Source: Palaemon carinicauda
Taxonomy: Eukaryota > Arthropoda > Malacostraca > Decapoda > Palaemonidae
Direction: 5' to 3'
NCBI RefSeq assembly: GCF_036898095.1
Contig: NC_090768.1
Span: 50,213,465 to 50,277,464, forward strand
Length of the DNA stretch: 64,000 nucleotides
Numbering within the stretch: position 1 is the first letter of the stretch; each line of letters opens with the position of its first letter. Position numbers and translations under genes: made by a program. Positions 47,839 to 56,600 of the stretch are shown here, piece after piece. Below the pieces are notes generated by a model. It was not told the origin of the DNA and searched no databases. It saw only the letters and a list, made by a program, of their open reading frames with translations.

Positions 47839-47896
47839 AATTATTATTATTATTATTGTTATTATTATTATTGTTATTATTATTATTATTATTATT
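47839..47896. repeat. ATT microsatellite at the right end of DIRS B
   Basis: (ATT)n with two GTT interruptions directly abutting the element end. The element probably inserted at the edge of this tract. Confidence 0.85.
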
Positions 47897-48169
47897 AGGT
47901 GCATCCACCATTTACATAATTGCTTCTTTTTAGCACCGTATTTATTATATACACAAATACCACTTTCTTCTTCACATCCTCCATCTCGTACAAACACCGA
48001 GAAGCTTGTACTGTATTCTGTTCCCCGATGCAGATGAACCGCACGGGAAACAACCGCTCGTGTGAAGATGTGCTCTTTGACATGTGGGAATCTGCCGCAT
48101 GGTTTCAAACTGCTTGTGTGAAGCGAGCCTTGGAGTGCGACCTCATGAAGGGAAAGGTATCAGTTCTAC

Positions 48170-49105
48170 CTTAGCCTTCAGAAAAATTCTCTCTCTGGTG
48201 CTAGTGCTCAGGGTAAGAGTCTGGGAATGCTAGGTAACCTTTACCGCCCACAATCTTTGGGAGTACGTATACCCACTACTCATCGTGTTGTGTAGCAAGC
48301 CCAGCTCCCTCTCAAGGTAAGAAGCATTTTGTTGTTCAAGAGAGTGGTTGTGACATAAGTCTAGAGTGAGAGGTAAGAATATATGGCCATTTTTCCTCGT
48401 TCTTCTTTCCCTCTCATGGGTTGCAGCTGTCGTGCCTTTATGAGCTAGACCGGACGATAGATGCAGGTAAACCACTCACCAGAGTAGCTTTTCTTTATAG
48501 CTTAGTTTGTATTGAAGTATCTCTCCCCTCCTCCCATTCGAAGAGGATGGACAAAATGTATGGAAATCTAAATGCTCACACGTATATCCCTAAGAAAATA
48601 CAGTAGATCCTTCCATGACCATCTACTGGTTTTTGGTAGAGACCTAGCCTTATACCTGCGACATCTTCATGCTCAGGTAAAAACGAAGGTGACTGGAATC
48701 CTGTATTTTTCTCCTCTCCATGATCAAAGCACATTGACATCTCTCGAGTCACTCAACCAGTCATTTTTTGTTATAAGGTCTTCTGCCCTCCCAAGGATTA
48801 TTCTCATATTAAAGGACGATGGTTTTGTATTTTTGTAGGAACAAATCGCAAATTTTTGTAACGTCATTTTTATTTTTCCTAATTATATACAAACCTGAGT
48901 TCTATAAGTACACTGCCCTAGGTTAAAGGTCAAAGGGAGGGTTGCTCCACCTGTCAAGTGGGCGGGGCCTACCCGCCAACCAGCAGGCAACTATCGCTAT
49001 GTTTACATCGTTTGAAGTTCAAATGGCCATTCCAACTTCGCTGAAGTTCTACTCCTTTTATAGGACTCAGGTTTGTATGGTTAAGAAAAATGAAAATTGC
49101 AGGAC
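48170..49105 (+). mobile_element. 3' fragment of a further DIRS-like family
   Basis: About 48823-48900 and 49060-49103 form an ICR/right-tip pair like that of copy D. TTTCCTAATTATATACAAAC, CTGAG in the first is mirrored by CTCAGGTTTGTATGGTTAAG, AAAAATGAAAATTG in the second. GTTCTATAAGTACACTGC and a GC-rich repeat-like region lie between. 48170-48800 resembles a DIRS 3' non-coding region (CTGCAGGTAAACC-like blocks as in copy D near 26930). No left end and no coding part are present, so it is a truncated old copy. Confidence 0.45.
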
Positions 49106-49380
49106 TGTACTTTTAAAATATTCGATACAGTAGTATTTTAGTGAATCTCATCTTTCGGTTATAATGCTAAAAAACATCAAAATCGTAGGCTCCCTGATCT
49201 CTAATTAGAAAAACAGAATTATATTTCTTCTCCCCCCCTCTCCTCCTCCCATGGTACCGATGGATGACACTACGGGAGGAATATTAACCATGTGCAGTGT
49301 TATAACTAAGTAGTTAATATAATCGGCCAGTTCTATAAGATATATACATATAAGATAAAGAGGTAATTTTCAATATTAAA

Positions 49381-49543
49381 CTTAGCCGGTGATTATATAA
49401 GCTGCAGCTCTGCTGCCCGACAGAAAAACTCTACGCTCAAAATCCGCCAGCGATCGCTATGCAGGTAGGGGGTGTACTTCAACAGCGCCATCTGTCGTGC
49501 AGGTACTCAGTACTCAATGTAAACACAGAACTCAATTTTCTCT
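49381..49543 (+). repeat. Left inverted terminal repeat of DIRS C
   Basis: CTTAGCCGGTGATTATATAA to CTCAATTTTCTC. Mismatches with the right partner: TTAGCC against TTACCC, ACGCTC against ACACTC, CAGCGCC against CAGGGCC. Confidence 0.9.
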
Positions 49544-49747
49544 CTGTCGTGCCACCGGCAAGACCTACTAAATTCGCTGTTGCTTACTGGATTGGTTTTC
49601 ACATTTTTTGGTGAAGTACACATTTCTAGTTTTGAGCTTTCGCTTTGCAGACGTTATCTTCAATACATCCTTGCATTCTTTTGTTGATTTTGGATTATTT
49701 GTTGACGACTTTGGATAGATTTTGATTTCCCCTTTGACTAATTCAAA

Positions 49748-52183
49748 ATGGCTGACCCTTCTCAAGTCCCTAAGTTCAGGAAATGTAATGCTAGGGACTG
49801 TTCAAGGCGTCTTCCGAAGGCCTCTATCGATCCTCACACCGTTTGTTCCGATTGTTGGGATAAGACCTGTCAATTGGAAGATCGATGTGAGGAATGCGTT
49901 GGGCTTTCGGAATTCGATTTCATCGAATTCCAGAAATACACACGTAGGCTAGAGAGAGATAGAGTCAAGAGAAGTTCATCTCGCTCCGTTGAATTTTCCT
50001 CTCCTCATGCCCCACAACCTATTCCTTCCCGTGTAGTGGTTGCTCCTGATCCCCCTTCTAGCACTCAACAACCTTCGATGGCAGATATGATGCGTGCCAT
50101 CCAGGCTCTGGGTGAGAGAGTCGAGTCATTGGCTAGTGACCGTAACCAACTCATGGCAGACGTCAAGGAGTTGAAGTGTAAGAGTGCAGTGGGTAGTGAC
50201 AAAGTGTGTGGTAGTGTTGTGGAAAGTGTTGTGGATAGTGTTGCGCTTGAGGGTTCGTCTGTTCGTGCCTGTCGTCCTCCCAGTCCGGGACCTCTTGCAA
50301 GCTCCCAAGCCCAGGGGAGAAGCAATGTCGTACGACCAAAGGGTTCGAGAGGCTTTAATCAGCGAACAGACGTTCCCTCCGTGGTTTCGGGCGTATCTAA
50401 CCAAGATCGCCCCACCCACACGAAGACAAGAGAGCCCATTTATTCCTCGTCTGCGGAAGAGGTTTCTCGAAAGAAACCATGGACCAAGGTCTCGCGGCCT
50501 CTTAAGCGCAAGTCGGTCCCTTCCGCGCAAGTCCAACGGCCCAGTTGTAGCCACTGGGTCAGTTCGGACTCGCTGCAGTCTTCCGATGACTGCTCACCTC
50601 CTAAGAGAGGCAAAGCGGTACCGCATCAGGCAGTAACACCGTCTGTTGCCGCACCTGCTCCTGTAGACCCTAAGTGGTCTTTGCTGCAGACCATGCAGTC
50701 ACAGTTAACGTCATTGATGCAGGACTTTCGTGCGGAGAAGGTTGACGCTGCACCAACCTCTAGCCTACAACCACCCACGGTTGTGCGTCCAGTGGACGCT
50801 GAGGCTACCTTCTCCCGCACTCCAGCTGTGAGAGTCCCGCCACCCATGCGTTCCAGTGTACCCTGCCAGCCGCATGTTGACGTTCAGCGACGCACGGAAC
50901 CTTCCGTTGACGTTCGCGAGTTACAACAACAGCCTAAGTTGTTTTGTTTTGACGCGGTGCGTCAACCTCCGCAACCCAGTGTGGTTACCTCTTCTCGCCC
51001 ACAGCAGACTAGACAGTCTGGAGTAGACGCTTTGCGTCCCCGCGCTGCTATGGTTGTTGCCAGTTCACAGACTGGGCAACAGTTCCATGACGTTGCGTCC
51101 GGTTCAGTCACGCGTGCACCCGTGCTGCCGGACTCAGCTGACCAGCCGATTCCTCCCCCTTTGCCGCTTCCTCCTCAGTTTTCAGATGATGGACTCTCTG
51201 ATGATGACGACGCTGCACACATTGACGACCCGCATACGGACATCGACGAACCCAAGACCACGCAACCCTCCTTGGACTTTAGGAAAGTTCTTGCACTGTT
51301 CAGGGAGATGTATCCTGATCAGTTTGTATCTGCGGCCCCGCGCTCTCCTCCTTCTGAGTTTGCTTTAGGCACGCAGTCATCCGCGCCTGCCTTTACGAAA
51401 CTCGTCCTCGCCCGCTCGTCCAAGAGAGCTTTACGAGTGTTGGGAGATTGGATGCAGTCCAAAAAGAACCTTGGGAAGACAGCATTTACGTTTCCCCCTG
51501 CGAGACTCTCTTCCAGATCGAGCGTCTGGTATGCCACGGGAGAAGTTCTCGGCTTGGGAGTTCCTGCCTCTGCCCAGGGCGACTTCTCAAGTCTAGTAGA
51601 CTCTCCCCGCAGGCTAGCCATGAGACGCTCTAAGATATGTTGGTCTCCTTCAGACTTAGACCATCTGTTGAAAGGAGTGTTCAGAGCCTTCGAGGTTTTT
51701 AACTTTTTGGACTGGTGTCTGGGAGCTTTGAGCAGGAAGATCTCCCCTTCTGACAAGGAAGCTTCCTTGCTCATTATGTCCTGCATGGACAAGGCCATAC
51801 GTGACGGATCCAGTGAGCTTGCGGCTTCGTTCGTTTCCGGGGTCCTCAAGAAACGGGACTACCTTTGCTCGTTCCTGTCAGCTGGAGTAACACCGTGTCA
51901 GAGATCGGAACTTCTTTTTGCTCCTCTCTCAAAGTGCCTCTTCCCAGAGGAATTGATAAAGGAGATTGCTGCCTCCTTGATTCAGAAGGACACCCATGAC
52001 CTGGTTGCGTCCTCTGCCCGCAAAGCCACCCCTTTGCCTACCGTATCTAGACCCAGGATGGACACTCCAGCGTCCAGATTCATTCCGCCCTTTCGTGGCA
52101 GAGCCTCCAGCAGAGGAGGTGCTCGTGCCGAAGGGAGACGTGGGAAGAAGAAAGGTACCAAGTCCTTTAAAGGCAGAGTCTGA
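49748..52183 (+). CDS. Gag-like protein of DIRS C, intact
   Basis: 811 codons starting MADPSQVPKFRK. Residues 13-50 hold a Cys/His cluster: C13, C18, H30, C33, C36, C41, C47, C50, with spacing DPH-x2-C-x2-C-x4-C-x5-C-x2-C. Residues about 117-150 could form a coiled coil (MRAIQALGERVESLASDRNQ). Residues 150-500 are Ser/Pro/Gln-rich. From about 508 (LDFRKVLALFREMYPDQF) to about 740 a helical part may be the capsid-like core. The C-terminus is basic (RGRASSRGGARAEGRRGKKK). It overlaps the start of the downstream frame. The role of DIRS Gag as RNA-packaging protein is inferred from position and tail. The frame is fully open, unlike in the other copies. Confidence 0.8.
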   Translation: MADPSQVPKFRKCNARDCSRRLPKASIDPHTVCSDCWDKTCQLEDRCEECVGLSEFDFIEFQKYTRRLERDRVKRSSSRSVEFSSPHAPQPIPSRVVVAPDPPSSTQQPSMADMMRAIQALGERVESLASDRNQLMADVKELKCKSAVGSDKVCGSVVESVVDSVALEGSSVRACRPPSPGPLASSQAQGRSNVVRPKGSRGFNQRTDVPSVVSGVSNQDRPTHTKTREPIYSSSAEEVSRKKPWTKVSRPLKRKSVPSAQVQRPSCSHWVSSDSLQSSDDCSPPKRGKAVPHQAVTPSVAAPAPVDPKWSLLQTMQSQLTSLMQDFRAEKVDAAPTSSLQPPTVVRPVDAEATFSRTPAVRVPPPMRSSVPCQPHVDVQRRTEPSVDVRELQQQPKLFCFDAVRQPPQPSVVTSSRPQQTRQSGVDALRPRAAMVVASSQTGQQFHDVASGSVTRAPVLPDSADQPIPPPLPLPPQFSDDGLSDDDDAAHIDDPHTDIDEPKTTQPSLDFRKVLALFREMYPDQFVSAAPRSPPSEFALGTQSSAPAFTKLVLARSSKRALRVLGDWMQSKKNLGKTAFTFPPARLSSRSSVWYATGEVLGLGVPASAQGDFSSLVDSPRRLAMRRSKICWSPSDLDHLLKGVFRAFEVFNFLDWCLGALSRKISPSDKEASLLIMSCMDKAIRDGSSELAASFVSGVLKKRDYLCSFLSAGVTPCQRSELLFAPLSKCLFPEELIKEIAASLIQKDTHDLVASSARKATPLPTVSRPRMDTPASRFIPPFRGRASSRGGARAEGRRGKKKGTKSFKGRV

Positions 52184-55124
52184 CTGCCACCTTCTTCAGA
52201 CAGCAGTGGGAGCCAGACTCAAGAACTTCTGGCAGACCTGGGAGAAAAGGGGCGCAGATGCACAATCTGTGAAGTTGCTCAGAGAAGGGTACAAGATCCC
52301 GTTTGTCCGCAAACCCCCTCTAGCAACGTCTCCCATCGATCTCTCTCCCAGGTACAAAGAGGAAGACAAGAGGCTAGCTTTGAAGCAGGAGGTGTCTCTC
52401 TTGCTACAAAAGGGAGCGGTAGTCATAGTCCGGGACCATCAACCGTCTCTTCTTAGTGGTAAAGAAGACAGGAGGGTGGAGACCGGTGCTAGACGTCAGT
52501 GCGCTGAATGTCTTTGTCACAAAGCAGACGTTCGCCATGGAAACCACAAAGTCAGTTCTAGCAGCGGTCAGAAAGGAAGACTGGATGGTCTCTTTAGACC
52601 TAAGGGACGCATACTTTCATGTCCCCATCCACCCAGAATCCCAACCTTTTCTGAGATTCGTTTACGACAAGGTTGTCTACCAATTTCAAGCCCTGTGCCT
52701 TGGCCTAAGCACGGCTCCTCTTGTGTTTACGAGGCTGATGAGGAATATTGCCAAATTCCTGCATTTAGCGGATATCAGAGCCTCCCTCTATTTGGACGAC
52801 TGACTTCTAAGAGCTTCTTCCAGTCGTCGCTGTCTGGAGAATCTAAAGTGGACTCTAGATCTGATCAAAGAATTGGGTCTCCTGGTCAATATGGAAAAGT
52901 CCCAACTGGTCCCATCCCAAACTATAGTGTATTTAGGGATGGAGATTCACAGTCAAGCTTTTCGGGCTTTTCCGTCGGCCCCCAGAACAAGTCAAGCCCA
53001 GGTATGCATCCAGAACATGCTAAAGAAGAAACGATGTTCAGTCAGACAGTGGATGAGTCTGATAGGGACGCTATCATCCCTGGAACAGTTCGTTTCGTTA
53101 GGGAGACTACACCTCCGTCCCCTTCAATTTCATCTAGCTGTTTACTGGAAAAAGGACAAGACGCTAGAAGCGGTCTCGATCCCCATTTCCGAGAAGATGA
53201 AGTCAGCACTGACTTGGTGGAAGGACAGTATCAACCTCAGAGAGGGTCTGCCCCTGGCTGTTCAGACCCCCAACCACATTCTCTTCTCGGACGCATCGGA
53301 CACGGGCTGGGGTGCGACATTAGACGGTCGGGAATGCTCGGGAACGTGGAACTCGAATCAAAGAACGTTACATATCAACTGCAAGGAGCTACTGGCAGTT
53401 CATCTGGCCTTGAAAAGCTTCAAGTCCCTCCTTCAAGGCAAAGTGGTGGAGGTGAACTCGGACAACACCACGGCCTTGGCGTACATCTCCAAGCAAGGAG
53501 GGACCCATTCTATGACGTTGTACGAGATCGCAAGGGACCTCCTCACCTGGTCAAGAGATCTAAACCTTTCTCTAGTAACGAGGTTCATACAAGGCAATAT
53601 GAATGTCATGGCGGATTGCCTCAGTCGGAAGGGTCAAATCATCCCAACAGAATGGACCCTACACAAGGATGTGTGCAAGAGACTATGGGCCACATGGGGC
53701 CAACCTACCATAGATCTCTTCGCAACCTCGATAACCAAGAGGCTCCCAATATATTGCTCACCGATCCCGGACCCAGCAGCAGTTCATATAGATGCCTTTC
53801 TACTGGATTGGTCCCATCTAGACCTTTATGCATTCCCCCCGTTCAAGATTGTCAACAAGGTACTGCAGAAGTTCGCCTCTCACGAAGGGACAAGGTTGAC
53901 GTTAGTTGCTCCCCTCTGGCCCGCGAGAGAATGGTTCACCGAGGTACTTCAGTGGCTGGTGGACGTTCCCAGAACTCTTCCTCTAAGAGTGGACCTTCTA
54001 CGTCAGCCACACGTAAAGAAGGTACACCCAGACCTCCACGCTCTTCGTCTGACTGCCTTCAGACTATCGAAAGACTCTCTAGAGCTAGAGGCTTTTCGAA
54101 GGAGGCAGCCAGGGCGATTGCTAGAGCAAGGAGGTCATCCACTCTTAGAGTCTACCAGTCAAAGTGGGAAGTCTTCCGAAATTGGTGCAAGTCGGTATCA
54201 GTATCCTCGACCAGTACCTCTGTAACCCAAATAGCTGACTTCCTATTATACCTGAGGAAAGAAAGATCTCTTTCAGCTCCCACTATCAAAGGTTACAGAA
54301 GCATGTTGGCAACAGTCTTCCGTCACAGAGGCTTAGATCTTTCCAACAACAAAGATCTACAGGACCTCCTTAAGTCTTTTGAGACCACGAAGGAGCGTCG
54401 TTTGGCTACACCTGGATGGAATTTAGACGTGGTACTAAGATTCCTGATGTCAGAAAGGTTCGAGCCACTACAATCAGCCTCCTTTAAAGATCTCACTTTA
54501 AAGACTCTTTCCCTGGTTTGCTTAGCCACAGCTAAAAGAGTCAGTGAGATTCACGCCTTCAGCAGGAACATCGGATTTTCATCTGAAACGGCTACATGTT
54601 CTTTACAGCTTGGTTTTCTAGCCAAAAACGAGCTACCTTCTCGCCCTTGGCCGAAATCGTTCGATATTCCAAGCCTTTCAAATATGGTTGGAAATGAACT
54701 AGAAAGAGTCTTATGCCCTGTTAGAGCTCTTAAGTTCTATTTAAGACGAACTAAATCTTTACGAGGACAGTCAGAAGCTTTATGGTGTTCTATTAAGAAA
54801 CCTTCTTTACCTATGTCAAAGAATGCAGTTTCCTATTATATCAGACTGTTGATACGAGAAGCTCATTCCCATCTGAATGAAGAAGACCATGCTGTGCTGA
54901 AGGTAAAGACACATGAAGTTAGAGCTGTCGCTACTTCAGTGGCTTTTAAACAAAATAGATCTCTGCAGAGTATAATGGACGCAACCTATTGGAGAAGCAA
55001 GTCAGTGTTCGCGTCTTTTTATCTTAAAGATGTCCAGTCTCTTTACGAGAACTGCTACACCCTGGGACCATTCGTAGCAGCGAGTGCAGTAGTGGGTGAG
55101 GGCTCAACCACTACATTCCCCTAA
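51996..55124 (+). CDS. Tyrosine recombinase frame of DIRS C (1042 codons open)
   Basis: The YR itself occupies about 54040-55124: SRARGFSKEAARAIARARRS, LRVYQSKWEVFRNWC, TQIADFLLYLRKERSLSAPT, catalytic Arg in TAKRVSEIHAFS (about 54537), H-x-x-R in HEVRAVATSVAF (about 54912), and YWRSKSVFASFYL with the Trp and the nucleophile Tyr (about 54990-55022). All catalytic positions are present and there is no stop. Upstream the same frame stays open beneath the RT/RNase H region, in the -1 phase relative to pol. That part (Ser/Pro/Gly/Arg-rich) has no recognisable domain. The true YR start is unknown; a start near 53900-54050 or recoding from pol are alternatives. DIRS YRs integrate the circular DNA copy. 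Confidence 0.8.
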   Translation: MTWLRPLPAKPPLCLPYLDPGWTLQRPDSFRPFVAEPPAEEVLVPKGDVGRRKVPSPLKAESDCHLLQTAVGARLKNFWQTWEKRGADAQSVKLLREGYKIPFVRKPPLATSPIDLSPRYKEEDKRLALKQEVSLLLQKGAVVIVRDHQPSLLSGKEDRRVETGARRQCAECLCHKADVRHGNHKVSSSSGQKGRLDGLFRPKGRILSCPHPPRIPTFSEIRLRQGCLPISSPVPWPKHGSSCVYEADEEYCQIPAFSGYQSLPLFGRLTSKSFFQSSLSGESKVDSRSDQRIGSPGQYGKVPTGPIPNYSVFRDGDSQSSFSGFSVGPQNKSSPGMHPEHAKEETMFSQTVDESDRDAIIPGTVRFVRETTPPSPSISSSCLLEKGQDARSGLDPHFREDEVSTDLVEGQYQPQRGSAPGCSDPQPHSLLGRIGHGLGCDIRRSGMLGNVELESKNVTYQLQGATGSSSGLEKLQVPPSRQSGGGELGQHHGLGVHLQARRDPFYDVVRDRKGPPHLVKRSKPFSSNEVHTRQYECHGGLPQSEGSNHPNRMDPTQGCVQETMGHMGPTYHRSLRNLDNQEAPNILLTDPGPSSSSYRCLSTGLVPSRPLCIPPVQDCQQGTAEVRLSRRDKVDVSCSPLARERMVHRGTSVAGGRSQNSSSKSGPSTSATRKEGTPRPPRSSSDCLQTIERLSRARGFSKEAARAIARARRSSTLRVYQSKWEVFRNWCKSVSVSSTSTSVTQIADFLLYLRKERSLSAPTIKGYRSMLATVFRHRGLDLSNNKDLQDLLKSFETTKERRLATPGWNLDVVLRFLMSERFEPLQSASFKDLTLKTLSLVCLATAKRVSEIHAFSRNIGFSSETATCSLQLGFLAKNELPSRPWPKSFDIPSLSNMVGNELERVLCPVRALKFYLRRTKSLRGQSEALWCSIKKPSLPMSKNAVSYYIRLLIREAHSHLNEEDHAVLKVKTHEVRAVATSVAFKQNRSLQSIMDATYWRSKSVFASFYLKDVQSLYENCYTLGPFVAASAVVGEGSTTTFP
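52190..54225 (+). pseudogene. RT / RNase H / linker of DIRS C with two lesions
   Basis: The pre-RT part (WQTWEKRGADAQSVKLLREG, YKIPFV) reads in one frame up to about 52440. A small deletion removed the SPGFFSR-like segment seen in copy D, and the rest reads one frame over: FLVVKKTGGWRPVLDVSALN, motif A LDLRDAYF, motif B LCLGLSTAP, motif C YLDD followed by TGA (52801-52803) where family members have TGG (Trp). After the stop the frame is open to 54225: thumb (GLLVNMEKSQLVPSQTIVYL), RNase H (FSDASDTGWGATLDG, CKELLAVHLAL, NSDNTTALAYISKQGG), linker (TIDLFATS, IDAFLLDWSHLDLYAFPPF). Only these two changes prevent a full pol reading frame. Confidence 0.85.
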
Positions 55125-55531
55125 TTCCATAACCTTTTTAATCTTTCTCTTGAAATTTTTTTTATTGTTGTTTTTGGGTTGTCCGGAAGGCTAAGAAGCC
55201 TTTCGCATCCTGGTTGATTTGGCGGGTGGTCAAATTCTTTTCTTGAGAAGCGCCTAGATTAGAGGTTTTGATGAGGTCCTGTAGTATGGGTTGCAACCCT
55301 TGATACTTCAGCTCCTAGGAGTCGCTCAGCATCCTAAGAGGATCGCGAGGCTCAGTAAGGAAGACGTACTTAAAAAAGGCAGAGTAATTGTTCAAGTCGA
55401 CTTCCTTACCAGGTACTTATTTATTTTGTGTTTGTTATTTTGAATAACTGCTAAAATGAAATACAAAATCCTTAGCTCATAATAATGTAAACAATTAATG
55501 CTGGTCTCTACCCACCCCCCTGGGTGTGAAT

Positions 55532-55625
55532 CAGCCTATATAATCACCGGCTAAGTTTAATATTGAAAAATGTTATTTTTATAATAAAATAAATTTTTGA
55601 ATATACTTACCCGGTGATTATATAT
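55532..55625 (+). repeat. ICR of DIRS C
   Basis: CAGCCTATATAATCACCGGC...AATATTGAAAA mirrors the left tip including its private TTAGCC. ATGTTATTTTTATAATAAAA...TTACCCGGTGATTATAT mirrors the right tip including its private ATTATAAAAAT deletion form. One small difference lies at CAGCCTATA against CAGCTTATA. Confidence 0.9.
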
Positions 55626-55670
55626 TAAAGGACCCTCCCTTCCTCCCCAATAGAGACCCAGTGGACCGAG

Positions 55671-55832
55671 GAGAAAATTGAGTTCTGTGTTTACATTGAG
55701 TACTGAGTACCTGCACGACAGATGGCCCTGTTGAAGTACACCCCCTACCTGCATAGCGATCGCTGGCGGATTTTGAGTGTAGAGTTTTTCTGTCGGGCAG
55801 CAGAGCTGCAGCTTATATAATCACCGGGTAAG
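55671..55832 (+). repeat. Right inverted terminal repeat of DIRS C
   Basis: Reverse-complement partner of 49381-49543, followed by the right tip TATATTCAAAAATTTATTTT ... AATAACAT ending at 55868. Confidence 0.9.
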
Positions 55833-56013
55833 TATATTCAAAAATTTATTTTATTATAAAAATAACATATTAGATGGTATAGAAGGTCCATTACAAGATT
55901 GGAGTAAGCATCTACTTACCAAATGTGATTTTTCCAAAAATTGCCTGTAAATGAAATAATAAAATATTAAGATTATGTATTTTTACATGCTTAGCGATAG
56001 TGGTCAAGTATTA

Positions 56014-56321
56014 TTAACCCTTTTACCCCCAGGCAATTTGGAACTTTCCAACCCTTAACCCCCAGGGGTTATTTTTTTTCCAAGCACATTTTGCAGTATA
56101 TTTTTTTAAATTGCTCCAACAGGCTTAATTTTTGTCATAGAGAGGTCAGGTTGGTCTCATTCTCTTGGAAAATGTCTGAAGTTTCTCAAAAAATTAAAAA
56201 TAAAATGCAAAAAAAAATGTAAATACCAGTTTTTTGCAAGGACATACCGGTACGTCCATGGGGGTAAAGGAATGAGTTTTGTGAAACGTACCAGTATGTC
56301 CTTTGGGGGTAAAAGGGTTAA
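56014..56321. mobile_element. piggyBac-like MITE with TTAA target duplication
   Basis: 308 bp bounded by TTAA on both sides. Terminal inverted repeats CCCTTTTACCCCCA (left) and TGGGGGTAAAAGGG (right) match over 14 bp. Internal short inverted motifs GGACATACCGGTACGTCC and ACGTACCAGTATGTCC occur near the right end. There is no coding capacity. A second copy starts at 63956 with the same first 20 bases and is cut by the window end. TTAA duplication and CCC ends are typical of piggyBac-type elements. Confidence 0.8.
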
Positions 56322-56429
56322 TTATATGTAAGAAGGGTGATCAAAAGGTTTTCAAGAGTTATTGTTTCAAGATTTTAAAAGGTTCTCAGTCGTGGAATAG
56401 GATAGTATTGAGGAGCTTATGGTCTAGGA

Positions 56430-56600
56430 TGTCTCACAGGATGTAGATACTGGAGAGGGGGTTCCCAATCCCCTCGTCCTGTCCCTTTTAGTCGCCTCTT
56501 ACGACACGCAGGGATAATGGGGCTATTCTAATTGTTTTTATGCCCCCCGGGCCACAGGGGGCATTTGTTGATGTCAGCTAACCCCCAAAATTGGGGGGAA
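56430..56600. repeat. Dispersed repeat fragment, G/C-rich
   Basis: GTCCCTTTTAGTCGCCTCTT, ACGACACGCAGGGATAATGG and GCCCCCCGGGCCACAGGGGG. I recall this module as frequent in decapod genomic sequence, but cannot name the family. From 56600 to 58280 I see only AT-rich intron sequence without recognisable features. Confidence 0.4.

Larger units (their letters stand above)
49367..55868 (+). mobile_element. DIRS-type YR retrotransposon, copy C (best preserved)
   Basis: 6.5 kb. Left tip TTTTCAATATTAAAC, right tip AAAATAACAT, inverted repeats 49381-49543 and 55671-55832 (about three mismatches by eye), ICR 55532-55625. It contains a complete gag, an RT/RNase H/linker with two lesions, and a complete YR. 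The outer sequence (CCGGTGATTATATA) differs from A and B (CCCGATAATCATG), so it is a sister subfamily. Sense orientation in SWT1 intron 2. Flanks are AGAGGTAA on the left and ATTAGATGG on the right, without target duplication. Confidence 0.92.
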
